Of a stretch of 64,000 bases of DNA, positions 1 to 8,067 are shown one piece after another. The stretch covers positions 1-64,000 of the forward strand of contig DAIPYJ010000005.1 in the NCBI GenBank assembly GCA_036782775.1, in the 5' to 3' direction. The position numbers were made by a program, and so were the translations under genes. This DNA is from CF-13 sp036782775 (GTDB lineage: Bacteria > Chloroflexota > Dormibacteria > CF-121). Every line of letters starts with the position of its first letter. Position 1 is the stretch's first letter. Below the pieces are notes generated by a model. The model was given only the letters and a program-made list of their open reading frames with translations, was not told the origin of the DNA and did no database searches.

Positions 1-650
1 TCACCGCGGTGGTGTGGTATCTCGATCATGACTCGAGCCCGGAGCTGTCGCCGCGTCGGATCCTTTCGGCCTTCCTGATCGCCGGCGTGCTCGGCGTGCT
101 CGGCGCCTCGGTCCTCGAGTACTACTTGATCAGCGTCGGCTTGCTGGGCACGCTGGAAGTCGGGCTGATCGAGGAAGCGATCAAGGCCGTGTTGATCTAC
201 GTGATGGCGTGGGGAATCCGGTCATTCCATCTGCGAGACGGCATGGTGCTGGGCGCGACCGTCGGCTTTGGCTTCGCCGCGCTCGAAAGCAGCGGCTACG
301 CGCTGGCATCGTTGTTCGTCGTCTATCAGCACCGGCTCTACCTCTCGCTCGATGGCGTCGTCGTCACCGAGCTGATCCGCGGCGTGCTGGCACCTTTCGG
401 CCACGGCGCCTGGTCGGCGGTCGTCGGCGGGGCCATCTTCGGTGCGGCCCGGGCGAGAGGTCACCTGACCTTGCGCTGGCGGATCATCGGCGCCCTCATC
501 CTGGTCGCGGTGCTGCACGCGATCTTCGACTCGCTCAACGGGATCACCGGCTACGTCGTGATCGCGATTGTCGGTTTGATCCCTGTCGTGCTCCTCTGGC
601 GGCGCGGCCGCCGCGAGGATCTGGCGACGCCGGCGAGTTACTTGCGCTAG
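1..650 (+). CDS. PrsW-like intramembrane metalloprotease, 5' end cut off
   Basis: Multi-pass membrane protein of the PrsW/CAAX-Abi superfamily. These proteins cleave membrane-bound substrates such as anti-sigma factors. The reading frame is already open at base 3, so the true start lies outside the window; an internal GTG at 9 is the first start codon inside it. Visible family motifs are the EExxK glutamate pair (LIEEAIKAVL), a second conserved glutamate (GFAALESSGY), and histidines in APFGHGAWSA and AVLHAIFDS, the predicted zinc ligands. Six to seven hydrophobic segments fill the protein. No substrate is evident, although three ECF sigma factors are encoded within the next 50 kb. It ends 4 bp before the convergent MFS gene. 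Confidence 0.8.
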   Translation, partial: TAVVWYLDHDSSPELSPRRILSAFLIAGVLGVLGASVLEYYLISVGLLGTLEVGLIEEAIKAVLIYVMAWGIRSFHLRDGMVLGATVGFGFAALESSGYALASLFVVYQHRLYLSLDGVVVTELIRGVLAPFGHGAWSAVVGGAIFGAARARGHLTLRWRIIGALILVAVLHAIFDSLNGITGYVVIAIVGLIPVVLLWRRGRREDLATPASYLR

Positions 651-653
651 GGG

Positions 654-2066
654 TTACATCGCGGCGACTTGCGGGGCCGATCCGGCTGCCGCTCGGGCGC
701 TTGGGCGGATGAGCGAGGCGCCCGCCGCCAGCAACGCGACCACGGCGGCAGCCAGAAACGCGTCTTCATAGGCGGCGACCGTCGCCTGCCCGACGCTGAG
801 GTGCTCGGCAAGGTGGGCGGGGACGCGAGCCGCGGTCACGGCCGCTGCCATCGCGATGCCGAGCGCCATCCCGAGATTGCGACTGGTTGCCAGCGCGCCG
901 GCGGCGGTCCCGCTCCGTTGCGGTGGGGCGCCACTCATGATGGCGCTGTTGTTCGGCGACGTGAATAGCCCCATGCCGGCGCCATTGAGCACCAGCGGCA
1001 CGACCAGCGCGAGCGGCGAGGGATGCATGCCCATCCGCCAGAGCAAAACAAAACTCAGCACCATCAAGCTCATGCCGCCGACGGTCAATGCGCGCGAGCC
1101 GAACGCATCCGAGAGGCGGCCGCTGACCGGCGCGAGCAGCATCATCGCCACCGAAACCGGGGTCAGCAGCAGCGCCGCCTGGACGTAGCTGTAATGGAGG
1201 CCTTGAATCAAATAGAACGGCACGAGCAGCGTCAACACCGAAACGGCCAGGTAGGCCAGGACGCTGCTCGTCAGGCTGGCCGAAAACAAATGATTCTTGA
1301 ACAGGCTCAAATCGAGGACGGGAGCCGGAACGCGGAGTTCGACCGCAATGAAGAGTGCGATCAACGCCAGCCCCGCCGTAAGCAACGCAAGCGCTGGGAT
1401 TGACCCCCATCCCAGCGTCGGGCCGCGGCTCAGGTAGAGGAGGATGGCGAAGAGCCCCAGGAAGCCGAGCGTCGCACCCCAGAGATCGAACCGGGTGCGG
1501 CGCCCGGCCGGCGCATCCTCCTGGATGAACAGCAGGGCAACCGCCACCCCGACGACGCCAAGGGGGATGTTGAAGAGAAAGAGGGCTTGCCAGGAAAACG
1601 CCTGCAAGAGCAGGGCGCCGATCAGCGGCCCGAGGCTCAAGCCAGCGTAGGTGAAGACGGCGTTGACGCCCAGCGCCAGGCCGCGTTGCGACGCCGGAAA
1701 GGCTCGAATCACAATCGCGGCGCTGATGGCGAACATCATGGCGCCGCCGATTCCCTGAACGACCCGACCAAAGAGAAGCAGTGGCAGCGTGTGGCTGAGT
1801 CCGCTGACCAGCGCGCCAATGGTGAAGATGCCAAACCCGGCCGCATAGAGATGCTTGATGCTGATCAAATCGCCCAGCCGCCCAAAGGTCTGCAGCAGCG
1901 AGGTTGTCACCAGCAGGTAGCTGACCACCACCCACTCGACCACCGTGATGTCCTGGTGCAGCCCCTGGCCGATGGTCGGCAACCCAATCGTGATCGTGCT
2001 CGAGGCGAGCGGGGCGCTCAACGCCCCGACCGAGACGCCGAGCATGGTGCGCCATTTCTGTGGCAT
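654..2066 (-). CDS. MFS drug exporter, DHA2 (14-TM EmrB/QacA) family
   Basis: Proton-driven efflux permease of about 470 residues with about 14 hydrophobic helices. The DHA2 signatures are motif A (GRLGDLISIKHLYAAG), a motif C-like GLSLGPLIGALL, and FNIPLGVVGV after helix 6. The open frame continues 119 codons upstream of the chosen ATG, but that stretch is antisense to the divergent cupin gene and has no membrane character. The start MPQKWRTMLG immediately precedes helix 1. Only 33 bp separate it from the cupin gene, so the two probably share a control region. The substrate cannot be read from the sequence. Confidence 0.88.
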   Translation of the reverse strand: MPQKWRTMLGVSVGALSAPLASSTITIGLPTIGQGLHQDITVVEWVVVSYLLVTTSLLQTFGRLGDLISIKHLYAAGFGIFTIGALVSGLSHTLPLLLFGRVVQGIGGAMMFAISAAIVIRAFPASQRGLALGVNAVFTYAGLSLGPLIGALLLQAFSWQALFLFNIPLGVVGVAVALLFIQEDAPAGRRTRFDLWGATLGFLGLFAILLYLSRGPTLGWGSIPALALLTAGLALIALFIAVELRVPAPVLDLSLFKNHLFSASLTSSVLAYLAVSVLTLLVPFYLIQGLHYSYVQAALLLTPVSVAMMLLAPVSGRLSDAFGSRALTVGGMSLMVLSFVLLWRMGMHPSPLALVVPLVLNGAGMGLFTSPNNSAIMSGAPPQRSGTAAGALATSRNLGMALGIAMAAAVTAARVPAHLAEHLSVGQATVAAYEDAFLAAAVVALLAAGASLIRPSARAAAGSAPQVAAM

Positions 2067-2099
2067 CGTGATCAGCGTAGCGGTGGAGGAGGTGCAGTC

Positions 2100-2483
2100 G
2101 TGAAAGTGATCACAGCCGGCGACGCGACCAGCAATCTGCAACCCATGGACCCGGCTCATTTCACCGGCAGGACGAGCAGCACGTCGCTGATCGGTGCCGG
2201 GACGGCCGGGTCGATGTTCGCAGCGATCGTGCGTTTCGAGGCGGGGGTTCGCAACCACTGGCACAGCCATGGGGGAGGCCAGGTGCTCCATGTGGTCGAA
2301 GGCGAGGGCTGGGTCCAGCTGCGTGACCAGCCGCCGGCGCGCATTCGGAAGGGCGACACGGTGGTGGCGGCGCCCAATGAGGAGCACTGGCACGGCGCGG
2401 CGCGCCGTGGCGCGATGGCGCATCTGGCGATCGGAATGGGCGAGACTCGCTGGCTGGAGGAGTCAGCCGCGCCGTCCGAGTAA
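2100..2483 (+). CDS. Small cupin-domain protein
   Basis: A 127-residue single-domain cupin (RmlC-like jelly roll). The metal-binding motif is seen as NHWHSH followed by GGQVLHVVEGEGWVQL, with the second motif around EEHWHGA. The GTG start at 2100 is set by a strong Shine-Dalgarno GGAGGAGG about 8 bp upstream. It is transcribed divergently from the MFS exporter. Proteins of this size are often quercetinase-like or carboxymuconolactone-associated cupins (Mn or Fe), but the substrate is unknown. The longer in-frame extension upstream is antisense to the exporter and was rejected. Confidence 0.85.
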   Translation: MKVITAGDATSNLQPMDPAHFTGRTSSTSLIGAGTAGSMFAAIVRFEAGVRNHWHSHGGGQVLHVVEGEGWVQLRDQPPARIRKGDTVVAAPNEEHWHGAARRGAMAHLAIGMGETRWLEESAAPSE

Positions 2484-2493
2484 TCCGCGCCGC

Positions 2494-2499
2494 TACCCT
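2494..2499 (+). promoter_or_regulatory. Putative -10 box for a leaderless transcript
   Basis: TACCCT lies exactly 6 nt before the ATG at 2506, and there is no Shine-Dalgarno sequence. This is the geometry expected if transcription starts at the A of the start codon. Inference from spacing only. Confidence 0.45.
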
Positions 2500-2505
2500 G
2501 TAACC

Positions 2506-3609
2506 ATGGGCCAGGAAACGCGCATCACCGCCGGCCAGCCACGCCTGCTGTGCCTGATGGGGTCGGGCGAGATGTCGCCCGGCATGGTCAAGGTGCACGC
2601 CGACCTGCTGCGCCGCGTTGGTGGAAAAGCCGCGCCGGCGGTCATGCTTGATACCTCCTATGGCTTCCAGGAGAACGCCGACGACTTGACCGCTCGCGCC
2701 CAACGCTTCTTCGAAGCTCGGGTCCGGCATCCGATCGAGGTGGCATCGCTGCGCAACCTCGATGAAGCCGACCCGCTCCTCACTCAGCGGGCCTATCGCC
2801 TGCTCGCGGGCGCCGCTTACATCTTCGCCGGGCCGGGGAGCCCTTCGTACGCCGTCCGTCAGTGGCGCCGGTCTCGGGTGCCGCAGCTGCTGGCTCAGCG
2901 TCTGGCCGCGGGTGGGTGCCTCACGTTCGCCAGCGCCGCGGCGATCGCCGTCGGCCGCCTGGCGCTGCCCGTCTACGAGATCTACAAAGTGGGCGAGCCG
3001 CCGCACTGGATCGAGGGTCTGGATCTACTCCACCCAGTGGGCCTCGATGTCACCGTCGTCACCCACTACGACAATGCCGAAGGAGGCACGCACGACACCC
3101 GCTACTGCTACATGGGCGCCCGCCGCCTGGCAGTGCTCGAGGCCCAGCTCCCAAGCGAGCTCAGCATTCTGGGTATCGCCGAGCACACCGCCGCGATCAT
3201 CGATCTCGACGCCCGCACGCTCGAAGTTCGCGGCCGCGGCTTCGTCGCCATCCGTCGGCGCGGCGCCGAGCGCCGGTTTGAAGCCGGTCAATCGGTGCCG
3301 CTCGAAGCCCTCGCGCTGGCTGGCACATCCCTTGATCGAGATTCCGCTGCCACTCGTCGACCGGTCCAGCCCGCTGGTGAGACGATCGATCCGGTTTCCG
3401 AGGAGGAGCGCCTCCGGATCGAGTTGCGGCAGGCCATCTCCCAGATCGTGGAAGTCGCCGTGCGGCTACGCGACGAGGCGCGCCAGGAGCGCCGCTACTC
3501 CGAGGCGGATCGTTTGCGGGATGCCCTGCTCGACCTGGGGATCGAGATTCGCGACACGCCGGTTGGCTCGGAGTGGACGGTCAAGGAACGCCCCTTTAAC
3601 CAGATCTGA
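2506..3609 (+). CDS. Peptidase S51/cyanophycinase-like domain fused to a CysRS-type C-terminal helix domain
   Basis: A 367-residue protein. Residues about 10-270 resemble the class I amidotransferase-like fold of peptidase S51 and cyanophycinase: an N-terminal LLCLMGSGEMSPGM, a GPGSPSYAVRQW loop, and a nucleophile-elbow-like TFASAAAIAVG with serine at the expected place. A conserved HYDNAEGGTHDTRYCYMG stretch follows. The last 60 residues (RLRDEARQERRYSEADRLRD through DTPVGSEW) match the C-terminal helix of cysteinyl-tRNA synthetase, yet no HIGH or KMSKS catalytic domain is present. The combination suggests a hydrolase with a tRNA- or RNA-binding tail. The function is unknown. The start is supported by the TACCCT box 6 nt upstream. 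Confidence 0.75.
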   Translation: MGQETRITAGQPRLLCLMGSGEMSPGMVKVHADLLRRVGGKAAPAVMLDTSYGFQENADDLTARAQRFFEARVRHPIEVASLRNLDEADPLLTQRAYRLLAGAAYIFAGPGSPSYAVRQWRRSRVPQLLAQRLAAGGCLTFASAAAIAVGRLALPVYEIYKVGEPPHWIEGLDLLHPVGLDVTVVTHYDNAEGGTHDTRYCYMGARRLAVLEAQLPSELSILGIAEHTAAIIDLDARTLEVRGRGFVAIRRRGAERRFEAGQSVPLEALALAGTSLDRDSAATRRPVQPAGETIDPVSEEERLRIELRQAISQIVEVAVRLRDEARQERRYSEADRLRDALLDLGIEIRDTPVGSEWTVKERPFNQI

Positions 3610-3622
3610 TCTGGGAGCTCGG

Positions 3623-4723
3623 CTAGGCACCGAGGCGATAGATCGCCGAGGTGTCGGAGAAATAGAGCGCGTGATCTGGCCCCTCTTTCACGTCGAGCTG
3701 GCAGCGTGGCCCGTCGAAGAGCGGCGTCCGGCCGTCGGCTGACATGACCTTCAGCTTCGCCTGCGCGTAGCTGCAGAACACGAAATCACCCGCATAGCCT
3801 CGAGGGCCGCGGCTGCTGACGAACGTCGCGCCGGTCGGCACCAGCGTCGTGGTGCCACTTTGATAGAGCGGCGGCGTCCCGGGACAGCTCGAGCCATGCA
3901 GCAGCACACTCGCGCCGTAGCAGAGCGGCCACTGGTAGTTGCCGCCCTTTTCGACGCGCAGCACGCGGTCGTAGCCGGTCGGTGGACTGCCATCGTCGCC
4001 TGACGGTCCGTTGTCGGTGACAAACAGCGCGCCATCGGGGGCGAAAGCCAGGCCGAATGGATTGCGCAGGCCGATCGCCCAAACCGGATTGGTGACGCCG
4101 AAAGGGTTGTCGGAGGGCACGGTGCCGTCCGGGTTGTAGCGCAGGATCTTGCCGCGCAGGCTCGATGGGTCCTGGGCCTGGGACGCGAGGTGGTTTTCGC
4201 CCAGCGTCACGTAGAGCTTGCCGTCCGGTCCAAACGCGAGCCGCCCGCCTTTGTGGCAGCAATCGTTTCCTGCCGGCAGATTGTCGATGATGGTGGTCAG
4301 GCCGGCGCCCGCGCCGCCCTGATCGGTCCAGCGCACGACGCGCTGGCGGGTCTCGTCATCCGACCGGCTGTAGAACGCATAGACGTAGTGGTCGCTGCGG
4401 AAGTTCGGGCTGATCGCCAGTCCCAGCAGGCCGCGTTCCCCGGAGATCGAGGGGGACACCGTGGCGAACGCGCGCGAGGTGTGACCGTCGAACGTCTTGA
4501 TCGTCCCACTGCGCTCCGCGTAGAACAGCCGGCCGTCGGGCGCCCATGCGAGGGCGGTCGCGAAATTGGCAGTCACATAGGTGGTCAATGACGGCGATGC
4601 CTGAGGCGTTGGGCTCGCCGTCGCCGAATGCGAGGCTTGCGGCGCGCCGCCATTCGACCTGCAGCTCGTCAATAGGATGACCGCCGCGACGAGCGCGACC
4701 CACCGCATCGCTGGTGGCATCAC
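3623..4723 (-). CDS. PQQ-dependent sugar dehydrogenase-like lipoprotein
   Basis: A 366-residue lipoprotein of the soluble glucose/sorbosone dehydrogenase family, a six-bladed beta-propeller. The N-terminus has a signal peptide ending in the lipobox LLTSC, so the protein is predicted to be anchored outside the membrane. Family motifs are ERGLLGLAISPNF, GGRLAFGPDGKLYVTLG, WAIGLRNPFGLAFAPDG and NGPSGDDGSP, which supply the PQQ- and calcium-binding loops. It probably oxidises sugars or other aldoses if PQQ is available; no PQQ biosynthesis gene is in the window. The start may be GTG at 4723 or the adjacent ATG at 4720. A TAGCAT box sits 5-8 nt upstream. Confidence 0.85.
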   Translation of the reverse strand: MMPPAMRWVALVAAVILLTSCRSNGGAPQASHSATASPTPQASPSLTTYVTANFATALAWAPDGRLFYAERSGTIKTFDGHTSRAFATVSPSISGERGLLGLAISPNFRSDHYVYAFYSRSDDETRQRVVRWTDQGGAGAGLTTIIDNLPAGNDCCHKGGRLAFGPDGKLYVTLGENHLASQAQDPSSLRGKILRYNPDGTVPSDNPFGVTNPVWAIGLRNPFGLAFAPDGALFVTDNGPSGDDGSPPTGYDRVLRVEKGGNYQWPLCYGASVLLHGSSCPGTPPLYQSGTTTLVPTGATFVSSRGPRGYAGDFVFCSYAQAKLKVMSADGRTPLFDGPRCQLDVKEGPDHALYFSDTSAIYRLGA

Positions 4724-4768
4724 GGTTAATGCTAGGGGCGCTCGCGGTATCCTCGCGGTGGAGGCAGG

Positions 4769-6652
4769 ATGACCGACCGCACCCTCACGCTGGCGGCGAT
4801 CTGCGATACCTTCGTGCCCGGCGACGGGAACGATTTACCCTCCGCCACTGCGCTCGCAACGCCGCAACGGTTGCGCGCAGAGCTCGACGCGCTGCACCGC
4901 CCGGCCCTCGTGGCTGAACTGGACCGGCTACTCGACACCGTCGAATCGCCAATGTTGAACCTCGTCCTCAGCGGCCGACCGGTTCGATTCACGGCACTCG
5001 ACCAGCCGCAACGCGAGGAATTCTTGCGGCGGTGGGCGGGCAGTCCGCTGCCGCTCAAGCGGCGCGCCTTCCAGGTGATGAAACGGCTGAGCCTGCTGTA
5101 CAGCTACGGAGCGGAAAACTCGCCCTACTGGAGGTTGGTTGGCTACCAGCGTCCGCCCCTTCCTTCGCCGGCTCCCAGGGCACCGCTCGTGGCGCGTCCC
5201 GGGCGATCCGGCGAAACCATTGAGGCCGACGTCTGTGTGATCGGGTCGGGCGCTGGAGGCGCGGTGGTTGCCGCTGAGCTCGCTGCGAAAGGCAAGCATG
5301 TCGTGATCCTGGAACGCGGCACGCTTTGCACCGAAGCCGACTTCAAGGGGCTGGAGCTGGCTGGCTCCTCTACGCTCTTTCTCGACCGCGGCATCGCCTC
5401 TACTGAAGATCGCGCTGTCTCCCTGCTTGCCGGGAGCGCCGTAGGTGGCGGGACGGTGGTTAACTGGAGCACGTCCCTGCGGCTACCCGCCTCGATTCGT
5501 GACGAGTGGCGCCGCGCTGGCATCGATGGCCTCGACCCGCATTACGACGCGGTCGAAGCGCGGATCGACGTCGACACCGATGAGAGCCCGAGAAACGGTC
5601 CCAATGCCAAGCTCGAACGAGGGCTTCGCGAGTTGGGACTGGGCGCTCGAACCATTCCGCGCAACGTCCGCGGTTGCGGTGACTGCGGGCATTGCGGCTA
5701 CGGATGCCGGCTGGGCGCGAAACAATCGACGCTTCGGACCTATCTCGCCGACGCCTGCCGAGACGGCGCCCAGATCGTGACCGGCTGCGAAGCCCGGCGC
5801 ATCGAGGTCTCCGGCGGGTCCGTCACCGGCGTGCTCGCGCGCGTGGCGGGCGGCGAGCTGCATGTCCGCGCTCCGATCGTGGCCCTGGCCGGCGGTGCGC
5901 TGCTCTCGCCGGCGGTCCTGCTGCGCTCGGGTCTCGGCGGGGCCCACGTCGGCCGGCATCTCGCGCTGCATCCTGTGGCGGTCGTCGCGGGCGAGTACCG
6001 GGATCCGATTCCCGCATGGCAGGGCGTTCCCCAATCGGTGGTCAGCGAGGCGTTCGACGAGCTGACTCCAGGCTACGGCTTCCGCATCGAGTGTCCGCCC
6101 GCCCTACCCGGCATCCTCGCTGCCTCACTGCCCTGGTGGGGAAGCGCGCAACACCGCGATGAAATGACGCGGGCGGCCCGAACGGCGCCGTTCATCCTGA
6201 TCGTCCGCGATCGGGAGGGTGGTCGCGTCACTGTCGACCGAGACGGCGAGGCGCAGATCCATTACCGCATCGCGCCAGACTCCGCCGCCTTGCTAACCCG
6301 CGCGATGGTCGAGGGTATTCGCATTCACGGGGCCGCGGGGGCGGTGCGGGCTGGGACCTTGCACACGCCGCCGCTGATCTTCAACGGCCGGTCTGAGATG
6401 GACACCGCCGAGAGAGCCATCAGGGCCGGGGGCGTCGCGCCGAATCGGCTCACCATCTTCAGCGCTCACCAGATGGCCAGCTGCCGCATCGGCAGCGACC
6501 GCGCCAGTTCCGTCGCGAATCCCGATGGTCAGGTCTGGGATGTTCGGGGCCTGTACGTCACCGACGCCAGTGCTTTCCCGAGCAGCTCGGGCGTCAATCC
6601 GATGCTGAGTGTCATGGCGCTTGCGCGCCATACCGCCGAGCGCATTCACTGA
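4769..6652 (+). CDS. GMC-family FAD oxidoreductase with N-terminal helical domain and Cys cluster (paralog 1)
   Basis: A 627-residue flavoenzyme of the glucose-methanol-choline family. Residues 1-125 form a helical domain like the small subunit of gluconate dehydrogenase or fatty-alcohol oxidases. A Rossmann dinucleotide motif follows (VCVIGSGAGGAVVAAELA, about 150-170). Four cysteines, C303, C306, C309 and C313 (CGDCGHCGYGC), precede GAKQSTLRTYL, as in long-chain-alcohol oxidases. The catalytic C-terminal block HQMASCRIG...VTDASAFPSSSGVNPM carries the His and Asn that activate the alcohol. The likely substrate is a long-chain or hydrophobic alcohol. It is followed after 2 bp by the LigD-like gene, and a paralog lies at 13.3 kb. 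Confidence 0.9.
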   Translation: MTDRTLTLAAICDTFVPGDGNDLPSATALATPQRLRAELDALHRPALVAELDRLLDTVESPMLNLVLSGRPVRFTALDQPQREEFLRRWAGSPLPLKRRAFQVMKRLSLLYSYGAENSPYWRLVGYQRPPLPSPAPRAPLVARPGRSGETIEADVCVIGSGAGGAVVAAELAAKGKHVVILERGTLCTEADFKGLELAGSSTLFLDRGIASTEDRAVSLLAGSAVGGGTVVNWSTSLRLPASIRDEWRRAGIDGLDPHYDAVEARIDVDTDESPRNGPNAKLERGLRELGLGARTIPRNVRGCGDCGHCGYGCRLGAKQSTLRTYLADACRDGAQIVTGCEARRIEVSGGSVTGVLARVAGGELHVRAPIVALAGGALLSPAVLLRSGLGGAHVGRHLALHPVAVVAGEYRDPIPAWQGVPQSVVSEAFDELTPGYGFRIECPPALPGILAASLPWWGSAQHRDEMTRAARTAPFILIVRDREGGRVTVDRDGEAQIHYRIAPDSAALLTRAMVEGIRIHGAAGAVRAGTLHTPPLIFNGRSEMDTAERAIRAGGVAPNRLTIFSAHQMASCRIGSDRASSVANPDGQVWDVRGLYVTDASAFPSSSGVNPMLSVMALARHTAERIH

Positions 6653-6654
6653 CG

Positions 6655-8058
6655 GTGCCAACCAAAGAAGAGGTCGTCGCGGTCGCCGGTCGCGAGGTCA
6701 CTATCACCAATCCGGAAAAGGTGTTTTTTCCCAAGGCGGGACATACCAAGCTGGATCTCGTCCGGTATTACCTCGCGGTGGCGGGTGGCGCGCTGCGCGG
6801 CATCAACGGACGGCCGATGGCACTCAAGCGATTCGTCAACGGGGCCGAGGGCGAGGCGTTTTTCCAGAAACGCGCGCCGACTTCACGCCCTGACTGGATC
6901 GAGACGGTCACGCTGTCATTTCCCTCGGGCCGGACTGCCGAGGAGATCGTCATCCGCGACGCCGCCCAACTGGCGTGGATCATCAACCTCGGTTGCATCG
7001 ACTTGAATCCGCATCCGGTCCGCGCCGACGACCTCGACCACCCGGATGAATTGCGCATCGACCTCGACCCGGTCCCCGGCGTGCCCTGGTCGCAGATTCG
7101 GGACGTTGCGCTCGTGACCCGTGAGGTGCTATCGGATTTCGGGCTCGTGGGATGGCCCAAGACGTCAGGCTCCCGCGGCTTTCACATTTACTGCCGGATC
7201 GAACGGCGCTGGACCTTTCCTGAGGTTCGACGTGCCGCCGTGGCGCTGGCCCGCGAGGTCGAGCGTCGGGCGCCGGAAATCGCCACCAGCCGCTGGTGGA
7301 AGGAAGAGCGGCATGGCGTCTTTCTCGATTACAACCAGAACGCCAAAGACCGCACCGTCGCATCCCAATATTCGGTGCGGCCGCTGCCCGACGCCCGAGT
7401 CTCGACGCCGCTGGCCTGGGCAGAGGTGCCGGATTGCGACCCGGCGGCGTTCACGCTCGTCACCGTCCCCAAACGGTTCGAGAAGGTGGGCGACCCATCG
7501 AAGGGAATTGACGAGGCCGTTGGCTCGCTCGAACCGTTACTGGAGTTAGCGGCGCAGCATGAGGCCGCCGGGTTCGGCGACGCACCCTGGCCGCCCCACT
7601 TTGTCAAACAGGAAGGTGAGCCGTCGAGGGTGCAATTGACGCGTCGCAAAAGCCGGGTTATCCCTCCCCCGCGTGCGGGGGAGGGTCAGGGAGGGGGTTA
7701 TGTCCCGCCGCCCGCGCCGGGGAAGACGGTGGGGCCAACCGGTCGTCGCCACAGCACGATGCCCCTGATCGAGATTGCGAGGGCCAAGACGGAGGCCGAG
7801 GCCCGGGCCGGATTGCAACGATGGCGCTCGCGCCATCAAGAGGTCTGGGCCCACCTCGCACCGTCCGACATCCTGGTCGACTCGATGCGAGGCCGCAATT
7901 CCACCTGGACCCGGATTCGAATCAATCTCAAGAACGTGCCGGAATCCGAGCGTCCACCTCAGGAAGCGTTGGAGGTGGATTACGACCCGTGGGTCGAATG
8001 GCAGGGCGCGGATCGGTCAGGCCAGCTCGAGCGCCCAAAACGCCGCAGGGCTCCTTAG
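6655..8058 (+). CDS. LigD-type primase-polymerase domain protein with in-frame repeat insertion
   Basis: A stand-alone polymerase domain of the bacterial NHEJ ligase LigD family (archaeo-eukaryotic primase fold), 467 residues. The N-terminal residues 1-290 contain ITNPEKVFFP, the metal-binding DLDP motif (ELRIDLDPVPG), TSGSRGFHIYCRI and the RTVASQYSVRPLP motif. A C-terminal domain of about 90 residues ending in VDYDPWVEW is typical of the actinobacterial versions. Between them, codons for about RVIPPPRAGEGQGGGYVPPP are a copy of the genomic palindromic repeat inserted in frame (7660-7700). The GTG start lies 2 bp after the GMC stop, so it is translationally coupled. No Ku or ATP-dependent ligase is in the window. 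Confidence 0.85.
   Translation: MPTKEEVVAVAGREVTITNPEKVFFPKAGHTKLDLVRYYLAVAGGALRGINGRPMALKRFVNGAEGEAFFQKRAPTSRPDWIETVTLSFPSGRTAEEIVIRDAAQLAWIINLGCIDLNPHPVRADDLDHPDELRIDLDPVPGVPWSQIRDVALVTREVLSDFGLVGWPKTSGSRGFHIYCRIERRWTFPEVRRAAVALAREVERRAPEIATSRWWKEERHGVFLDYNQNAKDRTVASQYSVRPLPDARVSTPLAWAEVPDCDPAAFTLVTVPKRFEKVGDPSKGIDEAVGSLEPLLELAAQHEAAGFGDAPWPPHFVKQEGEPSRVQLTRRKSRVIPPPRAGEGQGGGYVPPPAPGKTVGPTGRRHSTMPLIEIARAKTEAEARAGLQRWRSRHQEVWAHLAPSDILVDSMRGRNSTWTRIRINLKNVPESERPPQEALEVDYDPWVEWQGADRSGQLERPKRRRAP
7660..7700. repeat. REP-like palindromic repeat, copy 1 (inside coding sequence)
   Basis: A 9-bp palindrome arm CCCTCCCCC, a 6-nt loop, GGGGGAGGG, then the tail TCAGGGAGGGGG. The same arm-loop-arm-tail order recurs at 40214, 41796, 52044 and, degenerate, at 33884. 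This copy is read through in frame within the linker of the LigD-like protein. Confidence 0.7.
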
Positions 8059-8067
8059 GCGAGCGAC

